DNA of 64,000 nt from Antrodiella citrinella (Eukaryota > Basidiomycota > Agaricomycetes > Polyporales > Steccherinaceae). Both the position numbers and the translations under genes were made by a program. Within the stretch, counting starts at the first letter, position 1. Every line of letters starts with the position of its first letter. Shown piece by piece: positions 35,080-47,619 of the stretch. The stretch spans positions 96,885 to 160,884 of the forward strand of contig SGPM01000020.1 of assembly GCA_004802725.1 (NCBI GenBank), given 5' to 3'. The notes beneath the pieces are model-generated. The model worked only from the letters and a program-made list of their open reading frames with translations, was not told the origin of the DNA and did no database searches.

Positions 35080-37215
35080 CTATGCCAACACCGAGAGCGC
35101 ACCGGCGCCGAGGAGCTTGTTTCCAACCGCCTTGCCAACGCCCCAGGCCGCCAGAATGAGTAGCCAGACACAGAAAGCGATCAGCCGCGCCTCTTGCCCC
35201 GCTGGACCGCGGTCCATGAACAACTGACCCCAGTTCTTCTGTGCGACATCAGGGTGTCCGTGGGGTCGGAGCTCGTACGTGCAGCGCCGCACTTTGCGTC
35301 CACAGACGCTTCCGACTACCGCACCAATGGAGAGCTTTGAAGCCCAGGGCACCTCGATGCGCTCGTGGGCGAGCAGTGATACGGGGATGCCGTATGCGTC
35401 GGTGAGGAGCTCGTACGAGCCATGTTCGAGGGCAGGAGGACGTGCAACGCCGCGCGTGACCGGAACGTTCGCAGGGAGGAACGCGATGTCAAATTTGTGT
35501 AGGCGGGGATTCGAGAGGGCGATGCGAGCTGCTCCGGTGTGCATGGATTCGTCTCCGGGCACTTTGACGATGCTCACGGACAGCGTTGTCAATTTCCGGA
35601 GATTGCGCAGAGTACGCGAGAAAGACTCCTGATGAAACGATCAGCATACATACATTTGCATATGGCGCAGACGGCACGTACCATGTAGAAAGAGGGCTTG
35701 CAAGCACATGTGAGGTCCAGGTTCGTGAGATTGGGACATGAGGACACAATCGTCCGTAAGACGCCGTTCGAGTCGTATCCGCTCTGGAGCGAAAACGAAA
35801 TCTCGAGGGATGTCAGGCTGTGCATACCCTGCAAGACCGCAGAGATGGAGAGTGGCGTCAGGTCACGGAGCTGCATGGGTTCGGGGAACGCAACGCTTTG
35901 AAGCGTGTTCGCAAGAGTCGACGGATAGATGACGGTGAATTGCTGGGCCTGGGTGGCCTGATGCTGGAGAACGACGCCGCGAGCCGCGAGAGCCCGGAGG
36001 TGGTGCAGGGCTCCACTGAATGATTTAAGATTCGGCAGCGCCTTCTCGCTCAGCGACCCCAGCTCCACAGGCACTACATTTGGATGTCCGTGCAGATTAA
36101 GGACCTCCAGCATCGGATGACGCTCGAGAAAATCGGCAAATGCCTGTGTCGTGGGCGCATGGTGTACCGGACTGTCAAAGACAATATCGCCAATTGTAAG
36201 TGACTTCAATTGAGGCCAGCATGCTGTGGATAGGCGCGAGCCGTCACCAGGTTCGTTTGACGTGCCAACAATAGCGAGGGATTGCAGGTTCGGGCAGCGG
36301 GTGACAAGCATGTCCCAAAGCCGTGTGAACACTGGACTGCTCTCTGATTTCCGATAACGACCCGAAGAGGCAGAGGGAGGGGAAGAAACCATATCCGCGC
36401 GTGAATAACGCAATGATGGACGGTCTGGGAGGCGGGACCTACCACGGCTAGGAACATGCAGGCCGTGAGCGTAAAAACCGCCCTTGAAGGTCAAAGAAAA
36501 CCCTTCCAAATCCTCGAAAGCGAAAAGCTATAAACGGAGTTATCAGCACGAGAAATAAGATGATGAATCTCCGGCGACTAAGATTAGACGTACATGACTA
36601 CTTGGTCGGGGCAAATACGAGCCGAAGGTAGTTTCGATAGTCTTGAGATTCGGACACCTGCGTTGGCGTATCATGACAAACAGTGATCCGATGAGCTAGA
36701 GGAGAGCAGAAAGAACCATAGCGGAACATACGATTTCTGGAGTTCAGACCACATTAAATCATCCGGCAGTGTATCCTCTCCATCCCAAGCAAAGGTGTGC
36801 AGGGCATCCATATGTTTCGATGCAGCAGCGACCAAAGACGATACGGTGTGCGCGCAGTTCCAGGCACGAATGCTTTCGTGCTGCTTACGCTTTCCGACGC
36901 CGTCGGGGTGGACGATAAGTTTCTGGACATGTCGCGCAAGGGCCGGGGTTCGGGCCAGCATGGATAGAGTGGGCTCGCATTCATCGATGCCCTGTAGGTC
37001 GACAGTGGCATAGATGGAAGGGATGACTCTTGGAAAGATGCGGGAGGACTGAAATTTTGATTAACAAGGGACATGGCTAGAGAGATGATGCGACGGACTG
37101 TTCTGCTGAAGTTGAGCCTGTCAGAAAGGGAGTAAAGATAGCTGACAACCTCGAGGAGGATGTCGGAGGGGATGGTGTTGATGTTGTGCCGTGAGTAGCG
37201 GGGAGCGGGGGACAT
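35080..37215 (-). CDS. F-box protein with C-terminal hydrophobic segment
   Basis: Five exons (37099-37215, 36732-37048, 36594-36657, 35682-36527, 35080-35628) encode about 630 aa. The F-box is at the N-terminus (NINTIPSDILLEVVSYLYSLSDRLNFSRT). Leucine-rich-repeat-like segments follow: CPNLKTIETTFGSYLP, CPNLQSLAIVGTSNEPG, LPNLKSFSGALHHLRALA and CPNLTNLDLTCACKP. The family supplies substrate adaptors to SCF ubiquitin ligases, and the LRR face chooses the target. The last 40 residues include a hydrophobic helix (LIAFCVWLLILAAWGV), which is unusual and suggests membrane anchoring. The acceptor of intron 2 (AACGCAG) was chosen because it restores SCPNLKTIE. Confidence 0.75.
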
Positions 37216-39639
37216 TGTTGCAGAAACTTGATGGTACAGATCGTTAAGGGGCGTATAAGACAGTGTTGACGTCGGGAGAGACGACGAGCGGGGGGTGTTT
37301 GGGGAATGTGTAGGTCGGTTGGGAGCGGGCTTTTATACCGTGCAACACGGACAAATCACCTGGGCGTCTACGGTAACCATTCGCCGCCGGCAGCAGCCAA
37401 TCACTGTTTGTCCTCCCCCTGCTTCACCGTTCGCCGTCCTCAAACCTCTTGGACCCTCCATCTTCCAACTCGTTCCGTTTTGCATCGCCATCGTAGTTTG
37501 AGACCTGCTCGTTTGCTCTCGTTCTCTGGAATTCACTCTGTTTCGAGCTCTGGCCCGGTCACTCTTCTCATTGCCATGCCATTCACTGAGGACACACTGC
37601 TACGGATATATCTTATTTCACCCTCTTCCCTGCCGGGATACTCTCACAGAACCCTGTCCGTTCGACATGCAACAACCTCTTCCTCAACGATGCCCGTGAT
37701 TGCAACGCCTTCCAACCGCGCTCATCATTGATATCGCCCTTCCTTGTTCTTTCACGCGCCCATTACTTCCCCTTCATCTATAGGATCCAAGGGCCTTGTA
37801 TTTACTCAAAGCCGTTCTAGGCCACTGCGGATTCTGATAAGCACCCTAGCCCTGCTATCGAATGATACTTCGCAGTACATACCCCCGTCGTTCGCGTCCT
37901 GCCCTGCCCGCGTCACGCTGCAGAGAACACGCTATTAGAACTTTGGGGCATGTCTTGCACACGTCACCTTGCGACTGGCCCTCGCAGAATCGACGCAGAT
38001 GCCCAATCACCGACCGAGGAGACTGCCGAGTATCTTTTAACCGTTACGCATCAAAAAAGCTTGCGGATGATGACCTCCTCACCATGCTCCTGGTCCCCAA
38101 GTGGCGTATAAGAGCACATTGATATATTCTGGCGCCACAATGCTCCTGCGGGAGGTAAGCATTGCCTTCCATCTCATACAAAATCATAGTGCCTACTGTT
38201 ACCGATCCTGAAATTTACGTTGCGGTTGACAGCACTGTATCTTTTTCCCTGCCAGGTACCCACACCTATGGGTCATCTTGTGCACGTTCGAGCAGGGACT
38301 CTCCCCAGAGTCTCCAGCTTGCCTAAGTCGCATCAGACATTCCATGCCTATGCATATCCAATTCAAACTTTGCGACGCGCCGGTGACCTGATGCTCGATA
38401 CGAATATCGTGCCCTCATCCCCCTCGCGACCGCTAAGTACAATTCGTCATTTCTGTTCCCAGTTTTTGAGGAGCACAAACTACATAGCACAAATTAAACT
38501 TTTCTTGTGGTGTCTTAGCGTCGTTTAGAGGAGAAGATATCTACTGTTGGCTTGATGATTCGACGACACCCGTCGTCTGACGTTGTATTGCTCGAGTCGG
38601 CTACCGGTCAAGGCGGGCTAACAATGTATAAGTAGGCGCATGCAGCGTGCTACGAGCCAAATAGCATGATGCTACCTACCGAACTGTGAATACAGGCTGC
38701 CTTGATAGCATGTTCAATGTTGAGGCTGCCGAGCCACTACTCCGCAGTTCCAGTGTTCGTTTCAAGCGTTGCATGAGCTGGACCATCTTGCACAGTGACG
38801 GCCCGTGCCGTCCGTACTGAGTACTGCGGCAAGAACATCCATCAGCTTATGATTTGTTTCCCCTTGACGTTTTCACATACCTGCATCCCGAGCACGAGTC
38901 CTAAATTCATGACTGAATAGTATGTGACGTCTTCCAGCATTAAAGTGAGCGCAACGGTCAAAACCCATGGGCACTAATAAGACGCCGCACTTCCATATGT
39001 TGGCCGACCAATGCACGAAACCGAACCCCGAGGACCGGTGTGAATTATGAAATAGCGTATAATACGGGTGTGCCGAGCTGTGCAGAGGAGCGTATTGTTA
39101 TGTCAGTGGATAACAGGCGAACAACAAGGATACTCAAGCTGTGTGAGAACCTGTCACTGGACTCGCCGACGATTATTGTCTGCCCACTGCCACGACCTGT
39201 CACTCGTCAAACTTTTACCTTAAGATGAAAAGTAAGTGAGTCGGCAGTTGCGTTGGGGGTCCAAGAAGCCTCGAGTCGCACTGATCGCTAAGATACACAA
39301 ATTTGAATGATCGGGTTTAGGAAGTGCCTTCAGAATAAGTACTTAAGGGAAAATCGTGGAGGCATGATTCTTACCAACGCAGGGGGCGATCACGAACATG
39401 TCTTTCAGCACACGATCTCTCTCTGCGTGGCGCAGATGTGTGGCTCGGGGAGTTCAGTAGAAGTTTGTACAAAACGCCTGACAAAATTGAAAGTTGAAAG
39501 TTGAAACCTCTATTTCGGTCGGAGCTCCAAATAATTACCCCGTCTGGCCCTTCGCGCTTACAATAGCACTTGTCAATATCACTTCGCCGACTTTCCTTCT
39601 CATCCGTCTTTCCTGCCCGTTCCTGCCTCAAAGTCTGTT
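37216..39639. other. Long intergenic region, no gene supported
   Basis: A 2.4-kb stretch lies between divergent genes. The part at 37.5-38.5 kb has several plus-strand open frames (for example from ATG 37576) and might hold a degraded gene, but I found no consistent exon chain or domain. The part at 38.5-39.6 kb is AT-richer and featureless. Promoters of the F-box gene and of BRE1 lie at its ends. Confidence 0.35.
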
Positions 39640-42600
39640 ATGGCGACGGTGGAATCGCGAAAAAGAGCACGCACAGAGGATGGTGAGGGTACACGAGTCA
39701 AGAAGCGAGCAGTGACTGAGGAACGTAACTCTCCTGGCCTCATTAACGGTACTGTCAACGCAAACCCGACGCCTTCATCAAACGACGCAGACGAGCCCAA
39801 GGAGCACGACGAGCTAGAGGTAATGCTTTGCTACCGTCGCAGTGTACATTCGCGATAAGAGAATGCTCACGTTTTGGTTGTCGGGTGTGGTCAGGCGTTC
39901 CGGAAGGATGCGATATATAGGAGGATGAAGCATTATTCGAGGGAGAATGAGCGCAGTCTAGTGAAGATTGCGGAGTTGGAGCGTCGGAGACATACGTGTG
40001 AGGCTGGTTTGGCGGCGTTGGAAGCATGCTGGTCCCAGGTACGGACGCTCAGTGTTGTCTTCACGTATGGCACGGTTGACAAACAGGTTGCAGATTGTGG
40101 ATACCATAAGGTCCTTGGTCAGACCAGAAGATCTACCTCCAGTAGACGTACAGTCGCAAGGTAGGTTACTGCTCTACCTTTCTTTCGAGCTATGTCTCAT
40201 TATCTACTTTGGTACTCATTGCAGAGATTTACGACCTTTCGGCACATGTCTCACAGGACTCGGACCCAGTTTACGCTGACAGCCTTCGGACCAAGGTTCA
40301 AGCTACTCAACAGCTCATCACAGCGTTTGTTCAGCTTGGAGGGAAGGCACAGGCAGTGTTGTCCAGTGAAGAAGTCTACACGGAGTGTCAGAGAGCACAG
40401 ACACAGGTACGCCTCTGAATTTTCAACGCATGGATCTATGCTTACATTGACGCGTATGCAGTGTTCTTCGCTACACTCCGAAGTATCTTTTATGCGCACT
40501 CGATTGCAAACATCCGAATCCGAGAAGGAGCGACTTCGAGAAGAACTGGTGGCGGCCCACACAAAGATAGACCGCCTGCAGAGCAAACCCGTCGCCACTC
40601 TAAATGCCGTTGCTCAGTCGCCGTCTCCCCAAACCAACATGAACAACGAAAGCGGAGGAAGTGAAGAAGTGAAGAAGGACGAGGGATCATCACCTACTCC
40701 TACGCCGTCCTCTCCGTCAGTGAGTGGTCTGGTCATTCGTCGTCATAAGCTATGGTGGGAACTCACTTTTCTGATTGTTGTTTCTTCTCTCATCGACTAT
40801 TAGGGTGCTACTCCGGTTGCCGTTATGAATGGTATCCATGCAGTGCTTGAGTCAACATCTGAACCCGTGCAAGATGAGGCAACAGGCGAGGTGAAGGAGA
40901 TGGAGGTGGAGGACCCGGATGCGGGTAGACCTCGAGACGATGTTGCAGCTGAGTGGATAGCGGTTGCGGCACTAAGAGAGAAGAAGGTCGCGGAGCTGCA
41001 GTATGAGAACGTGGAACTGAGAGCGGAGGTGCAGCATTGGAAAGTCACGGTGCGCTATTAGAACATATCCAGAGACTCGAGAAGCTAATGTAGCGATGCA
41101 GGCGAAAGCACCGTCGCCTGAGTTTATACAGGAGACTGCTGTGTACAAGCATCTGTACGACATCGCTCGAGAGGTTATGCTGCGAGAGGAGGGGAGACTG
41201 AGGGATCTCAATACTTGCAAGGAAGAAATGGCCACATTGTCGAGAGTTAAGCAAGAATGGTTAAAGGAGCTTACTGTGCGTGTTCAGCCGATTGCTTTCA
41301 TCGCCAACTGTCCTCATATACAGGGTTCGATTGCAGGACCATCAGGAGAAGGCCCTATCTGAGTTCAAGACACTCGCCGAGAAGCGAACTACTGAAGCCG
41401 TCCGGCTCCGAGAACAAAGGGATCAGCTTCAGACTGAGGTGAACGAGAGGAAACAGAAAGACTCCCTCAAGATCGCGTCTGCAACCGAGTTCAGAAGGCT
41501 TGCGGACCTCAGAAAGGTACGTACCCCATATCTGTGCATCATGTACGTATGTCTCAACCGCTCCCCTTGCGCAGGAGCGTATTGAGGTTTTGTACTCTGA
41601 AGTGACGCGATTGAAAGCTCGTCTGGCGGCGAAAGCTGGCGATGAAGACCTCATGACCTTCTTCTTCCAACCTACCAAGAAGGACGCGTCTGAACGAGCG
41701 CATACCGATTCTGAAACGCAAGAATATGTCGTAGACCAGTCGTACGTGCATGATCTGCGGAAGCGACTGTCGTACGTCTTTTCACGACTACTTCCTGTTG
41801 TCATTGTGTGTAAGATCAAGCTTTTCCATACAGCACGGCGGAATCACGCGCTGCCGCTCTCGAAGCGACATTATCCACCCTCGATCAAGAGCATCCAGAC
41901 ATCGCACCGCATGTACGAGCTGCGGCGGAAGCAAAGCAACAAGTATCACATCTGGAGAAGCGGTTGCAAGCATTCGAATCTGTATTGACCAGTAGTAGGA
42001 GGGAGGACGTGATGCAGGCGATGGAGGAGAAGCTCAAGACGCTGCGATTGCAAGTAGAGGAAAAGACAAAGGTGAGTATTACTGCTGCTAAGATCGATAG
42101 GCGATGGGTGACTAACGATGTGTCTCTCCGTTTAGGCGGAAGTATCCATGGAGGTGGAGCTGGATAAACTTTCGGCGGCTTGGGATAACCAAGGCAAGGC
42201 TCTGGAGAACAAGATCTTCGACTTGACCGCGTTTGAGGAGAAAATGCAGAAAGTGGTGGTTGATGTACGTCCGTACTTCACGTGTCTCTTACGAAACAAT
42301 CAACTCACTGCTCCCCTCATTCTCAGCGAGTAAAGCTGGAGACTAAGTTTTACGCCGCAATGCGAGATAAGGAAGCGGTGGACCTCGAACGGAAGAATCT
42401 GTCGCGCAACGTAGAGAAGCAAGGCAAGATGATTGAGGCGCTTCACACGACTGAGAAGCATTTGAAGACGCGAATCGTGAGTTCGTCTATTCTTCAACCC
42501 CACAGGATGAACGTTGATATACTAGTAATGCAGAGTGAGACAGAAAGTCAAAACGCGCTGCTGCAAAAGGTCGCGGATAAATGCAGAGAGGCTGAGCAGA

Positions 42601-43220
42601 AGCTACAGGAAGAGATAGGACACGTCCGAGCGTCGTTCGAGGATGAGACGAAACGCGCCAACGCTGTAAGTCGTTTTTTTCATTGGACTACCTGTAACAA
42701 GCTGATCAGTGCGACAGACGGTTACGTGGTGGAAAGAAGTCGAACACAAGTTGAACGGGCGGACCACAGCGGTATCGCGTTCAGAAGAGCACATCGCTAG
42801 GAGCAAAGTGGAAGCGGAGAGACTTCTCAGCAAAGCGAAGGAGAAGGCGGAGAAAGCGGTTGTCACTTCGAATCCGAACACCAGAGAGGCAACGTTGGTG
42901 GCGGAAGTGGAGAAGTGCATGGTGAGTTACTGTTATTTCCAAACGCGCGATGCACGGCAGACTAACGATGCTTCCTCTTCAGGCTCTGCTGCAATGCTCG
43001 ACGTGCAAGAGTAACATGCGGACAACAGTGATCACCAAATGTCTACATAGTACGTCGACGACTTTGCTCTTTCATCTGCGTTTGCTGATATCGTTGTTCA
43101 CTCACTCTAGCATTCTGCAAGCCTTGCATCGAGAGTCGCATTTCGAGTCGACAACGCAAATGTCCCGCATGCAACATTTCATTTTCTCAGGGCGAGGTCC
43201 AACCCCTGTACTTTCAATAA
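39640..43220 (+). CDS. BRE1: E3 ubiquitin-protein ligase Bre1
   Basis: Sixteen exons encode about 885 aa. The basic N-terminus (MATVESRKRARTEDGEGTRVKKR) is a nuclear localisation signal. Long coiled coils fill the middle, and a C3HC4 RING finger ends the protein: CSTC, then CLHTFCKPC and CPAC, finishing GEVQPLYFQ. Together with Rad6 this ligase monoubiquitinates histone H2B, which promotes H3K4 and H3K79 methylation during transcription. The conserved DAIYRRMKHYSRE and QIVDTIRS..RPEDLPPVD blocks match the family N-terminus. Three acceptors (40093, 41336, 42717) were chosen over nearby upstream AGs because only they keep the frame. The RING is split by the last intron after CLH. Confidence 0.92.
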
Positions 43221-43363
43221 TTGTACAATTTTTCTCCCCTTTAGTATGCAGTCGTCAAGTGCTCGTTCGTCTTCGAGTACCTTGTCTTTTTGCTTTACCG
43301 TACTGTAATGTAATGAATGGATGATCTGTGTTCGCTGAAAGTACCTTCAGTTTTTTACATACA

Positions 43364-44170
43364 TCATTTGATTGGTTCGGAGCGCATATGTTTCATGGTG
43401 TATTTTCGATGACATTTATAGCATCCAGGTGGACATTTCAATGACACGAAGCAACACTTACGAGAACACTCGGCGCCAGCTTGGGTTACGCACTCGATTC
43501 GTGGCGAGGGGCTGTTGGGTAACGAGTTCAATGTGCACGCCTCTCTCTCATGGTCGGCGATATCACTGAGCGTGTTTAAATTGACGGCACCCTGCAGCGT
43601 TTCTAGTTCCTCATGCAAGAAGGCGTCGTGCGCAAGCCTCTCCGCGGTGTCGTCGTCTGCCCACGGGGTCGTCCCTAGATATCTTCGCTACGAGAGCGGG
43701 GATCGCGAAGTCGGAGACTTCAGAACTTGACTCCTCCGACACGACCTCGGTGTCCTAGACATATGCACTGGATCCGACACCCACGGGTCGTTCGCCGACG
43801 GTCCTTGTGAACAGCGTATAGTTGGTGGGAGGTGGGAGCGTCGTGGGACTATTGTGCGGGGATTCGTTCAAGGATGCGATCCGTATGATATGCATTCGGA
43901 TCCAGAGTCTGCACATCCTCTTCTTCTCCGGGGATGGTCGCGGTACGATGGAAGATCAGGCCTTGCGGCGTGCCGTTCTCATCTACGACAGCGTGCTTCA
44001 CGATGAGTGTGGCGACGACGTTGGAAGGCTGTCAAATAATGATTGTCGGTCAGCTTGAAACACGTGGTATAAGTACGCGAGACATACCGGGAAGTACTCA
44101 TCTCGCAGTGGTAGTGGCTGGTCGGAGGTGAGACTAAGATGAGACGGCAGGTGAACGACGAATGTGGCAA
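43364..44170 (-). pseudogene. Protein-kinase-like pseudogene 2
   Basis: It is paralogous to the relic at 32690-34030. NVVATLIVKHAVVDENGTPQ and GLIFHRTATIPGEE correspond to SVATLIIRQCDKDENSTLQD and LTFHRAVPLPGEE. LPPPTNYTLFTRTVGERPVG, SSAYV and SDFAIPALVAKISRDDP correspond to the Gly-loop and Lys region. AHDAFLHEELETLQGAV corresponds to AHDAFYHEDLENLQGVA. Stops (for example after AQ near 43850 and after SSAYV) and frame changes interrupt it, and the catalytic half is missing; after LQGAV the sequence is unrelated and Cys-rich. It lies between two 3' ends (BRE1 and ADH). Confidence 0.58.
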
Positions 44171-44521
44171 GAGTCAACGGAAGGCGCGTTTTGGCCACCC
44201 AACCTTTACATAAGTGCAGGGGCCGCGAGTCTGATCGGGATAGCAGAGGATTTAATACGTGACGGCACGCGTTCCATGGTCCAGGGCTGCGCAAGTAGAG
44301 GGCTTTGATAAACTGTGTAGTAACATGCGACGATTCGTAGAACAAGTATATCATGGTAGAGTAGAAATCAGCCATAGCACACGATACATGATTTGTTGAC
44401 TTGAACGACATCACCAGGCAAGGTGACCGAGGGAACCGCCATAGATAGATGATCTTTATGCAAGTCAAGAAACACCGAGAGTCGAGGAATACTGCGAGCC
44501 TGAAGGAAAAGATATTGCGAT

Positions 44522-45827
44522 TCAAGGAACAATAACGCCTCTGAACCTCGCTGTGTCCCGATGTTCAAACGCCTCTTGAGCCTTGTCGAGGGGGAACTTC
44601 TCAACCATACACTTGATACCCATCTGTTTGGCGAACTCGACGCATTCCTCGCTGTCCTTAGCAGAGCCCGAGGGCCATCCGCGGATAGACAAGCGTCTGG
44701 TGATCAAGGCGGCTACCAGGATACTTTTGTAAGCACTTTGTTCTGGCACCACAAACGAGAACTCACATAGGTCAATGGTGGCCTTGTCTTCTGCCAGTGC
44801 CAGTATCAACAGCTGACCACCAACCGCCAAGCCTGGAATTAGGCCCTGCATGATGTTCGCGTGCGGGGCGGTGCACATGATGACGTTCGCGCCACCCATC
44901 TTCTGCAACTCCTTTACGGTATCCTGCTCGGATGAATCGATGTAGGCCACAGCGCCGAGCTGCTGAGCGAGTTCTCTCTTGTCCTCGGAGTGAGAGATGG
45001 CGACGGTACGAAAACCCATGGCTTTGGCGAACTGGACAGCGAGATGACCAAGTCCTCTGTGAAAGCACATGATTAGTCGGCCACGGAGTGCGTATGTTCA
45101 TAAAGACAACGCACCCAATTCCTTGAACGGCCACGACGTCTCCGGGCTTGGTGTTCATGTGGCGGAGAGAATCTTTGTAGGGACGAGTAATGAGTTTGGT
45201 GACCCGTGAGATATAGACCGCCAAGGTTAATAACTCACTAAATGTGGTCACGCCGGCGCACAAGAGTGGTGCCGTCTCAGTGGGGTCGAGATCGTTGGGA
45301 ATCCAGCAAACGGCTTCCGACTGGAGCGTGACATACTGAGCGTAACCACCGTCGATAGTCACCCCTGAGATACCCATATCAATTGCCGTGGCTTGCATAC
45401 AAGAGGGGCTGCGTACCGTCGATCTTCTCATTCTCACACATGTTGAAGTCTCCGGAGCGGCAGGGCTTGCAGATCCCGCAATGGGAGCCATGCCATCCAG
45501 AGCCGACGCGATCGCCGACTTTGAACTGCTTCTCGGAGGGGTGAATGGCGACCACGTCTCCAACAATCTCGTGACCTGGAGTCTTGGGAAGGCCAGTTCC
45601 GAGACGCTGATTCTCGACGAGGACGTCACTAGAGACAGTTAGTGGAAGGTCAATGCGAGTTTTTGACGACTGGATGCATACCTGCCACAGACGCCACAGG
45701 CGAGCACCTTGACGACGATTTGGTGTACGTCGGGGTCTTTCCACTCCTTGGTGACCTTTTCGAGCTTCCCGCCCTTCTTGGTGAATTGGTAGGCGGTGTA
45801 CGACTTGGGGTTGGACGCGGTAGTCAT
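44522..45827 (-). CDS. Zinc-dependent alcohol dehydrogenase (ADH1 type)
   Basis: Six exons (45682-45827, 45417-45628, 45239-45364, 45115-45172, 44763-45056, 44522-44723) give 345 aa. Catalytic zinc ligands are seen in ACGVCGSD and TPGHE; the structural zinc loop is HCGICKPCRSGDFNMCEN. The GroES-like half is followed by the Rossmann half with GIGGLGHLAVQFAKAMG and a later SEDKRELAQQLGA, suited to NAD(P)H binding. The C-terminus is RRLSIRGWPSGSAKDSEECVEFA. Medium-chain ADHs of this kind interconvert alcohols and aldehydes in the cytosol; the true substrate (ethanol, longer or aromatic alcohols) cannot be told here. The donor of intron 5 is GTTCTC, used because it alone restores the frame (LCDILVAALITRR). 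Confidence 0.9.
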
Positions 45828-46184
45828 GGTGGTGGTTGGGGACAATAACGAAAGGAGAAGAAAGATAAGAACGAGCCGTCTTTTATACGCGACAAGTGCG
45901 AGGGGCTCATGGTTGGCGTCATCGCTGCCTCTGAGCGTCGCTGGTGTCGAACTAGAGGACACTAGGTCAACGTTGGTTCGAAGGGAGCGCCACAGTTGAC
46001 AGTTTAGCCAGATGCCGAAGAAACGAGCACGTGACCGTGTTTCGGCACCACCAATGACGCGCCTTGGTCGCGTCGGGCCGCTCACTCACACTCCCTCGCA
46101 TGATGATCCTCAACGTCAACCGCCCCGTACTTTATTGACCCTCGTCGTGGCGGGGCGTCGCCAACAACTCTCTTCATCTCAAAC
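45828..46184. promoter_or_regulatory. Divergent promoter region (ADH / mitochondrial protein)
   Basis: A 357-bp gap separates the start codons of two divergent genes and must hold both promoters. A CACGTG E-box core (GAGCACGTGACC) lies near 46024-46035. No clear TATA box was seen for the plus-strand gene. Confidence 0.45.
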
Positions 46185-47619
46185 ATGCTCTCGTCGTCGC
46201 GGACCTCATTCGCCATGCTCGCCCAGCGTCGTCTAGCTACACGACGCGTCGCCGGCATGAGGACATGCCAACGCTTCCAGTCGTCCTCCACTGGGGGACC
46301 GTCATCCATGGCCACACACGTCGCAGCTGGTGTCGCAGGCGGTACCGTCGTGATTCTCGGTGGTAAGCACATGTCTCTTCACCGCGTATACACTCTTGAC
46401 AAGCTCCTTCTAGCCTATGGCTACTACCACTTCTCTGGCGCGAAGAAGGCCATCGACGCGGCCAAAGCTACGAAAACCTATCTTGAGCAAACGACGCAGG
46501 CTATCAAAGAGAAGGCACCCAAGAATCCGAACGAGGCCGTCGCCTTCCTCCGTTCCGTCGCAAAATCCTACCTCGGCGTCGTGCCCGGAGCCTCTGCCTA
46601 CGTCGACACCACTTTCGACAGTCTCGAAGAACTGCAGGAGACTCATGGCGAGGAGGCGAACAAGATCCTGACCGAGACGTATAACGAGGTCCAAGCTATC
46701 GTGAAGGACACGAAGGGCAAGGGCGCGGATTTGGAGACGGCGAAGCGGCTGTGGGAAGTGCTGGGGAAGAGCGTCATGGAGTTGCAGGGGTTGAGCAAGA
46801 AGGCGGGTGTGGATGCGTTCTCGAAGTTGGAAGAGAAACACCCTCAGGTGGCGAAGACGCTTGGGTCAGGGTACAGGAACTTGAAGGAGCTTGCGGATAA
46901 GAGTGGACCGGAGGCGAAGAAGGTGTTCGAAGACACCACCCAACAGGTACGCTTGCTGTCGTGTTGCATGCCAACAGAATTTACTGACATGTCATTTTTC
47001 ATTCTAGCTGAAGGGAATGTTCTCCAAAGGTTTCTCTCCAGATGTGCTGAACGAGGCACGCGACCTCGTCCAGTCCAAATCGACCCAAATTCGTGAAGCG
47101 GCTCAGCAAACTTCGCAGAAAGCTTGGGACGCGTCTCTACGCCGTTCATCGTCCTACCTTGAGAAACTCCCTGAGATCAAGCAGCTGCTCTCCGACCATG
47201 CACCCAAATTCGTCGCTGCCGGTATCTCCTCCTCAGACGACACGAACGAGGTCTTCGACAAAGTCAAAGAAGTTGCCGAGGAGAAGAACGAGAGCAAGAG
47301 GAAGGAGCGCATCAAGGAGCTCAAGACTTTCATCCAGCACAAGGTGGAGGACTTGGAGGAGCATGGACGGGGAAGTGTTGAGCGCGGGTGGGAGAGTCTG
47401 CAGGAGTGGGTGAAGGTCGTGCCGGGGGGCAGCGAGGCGATCGAGAACGCACCGGATATGAAGGTATTCGTGCAGCTTTCGCAGCAGAAGAGCGAGGAGG
47501 CGAAGCAGCTGGCGAAGGAGACGTATGATGATGTGTTGAAGGTATTGGAGGAGAAGGCGAAGAAGGCAAGAGGACTCGTGGATGAGACGAAGGAGGAGGC
47601 GAAGGAGAAGTCTTCGTAG
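46185..47619 (+). CDS. Probable mitochondrial amphipathic-helix protein, unknown function
   Basis: Three exons (46185-46362, 46414-46946, 47008-47619) encode 440 aa. The N-terminus is a strong mitochondrial presequence (MLSSSRTSFAMLAQRRLATR, then RVAGMRTCQRFQSSS). A hydrophobic Ala/Gly-rich segment follows (MATHVAAGVAGGTVVILGGA), which could span a membrane. The rest is charged amphipathic helix rich in Lys, Glu and Ala with repeated patterns (ETYNEVQAIVKDTKGKG, EAKQLAKETYDDVLKVLEEK, ARGLVDETKEEAKEKSS). These resemble apolipoprotein/LEA-like helices. I do not recognise a named family. It may coat or bridge inner-membrane lipids; this is inference. Confidence 0.75.
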
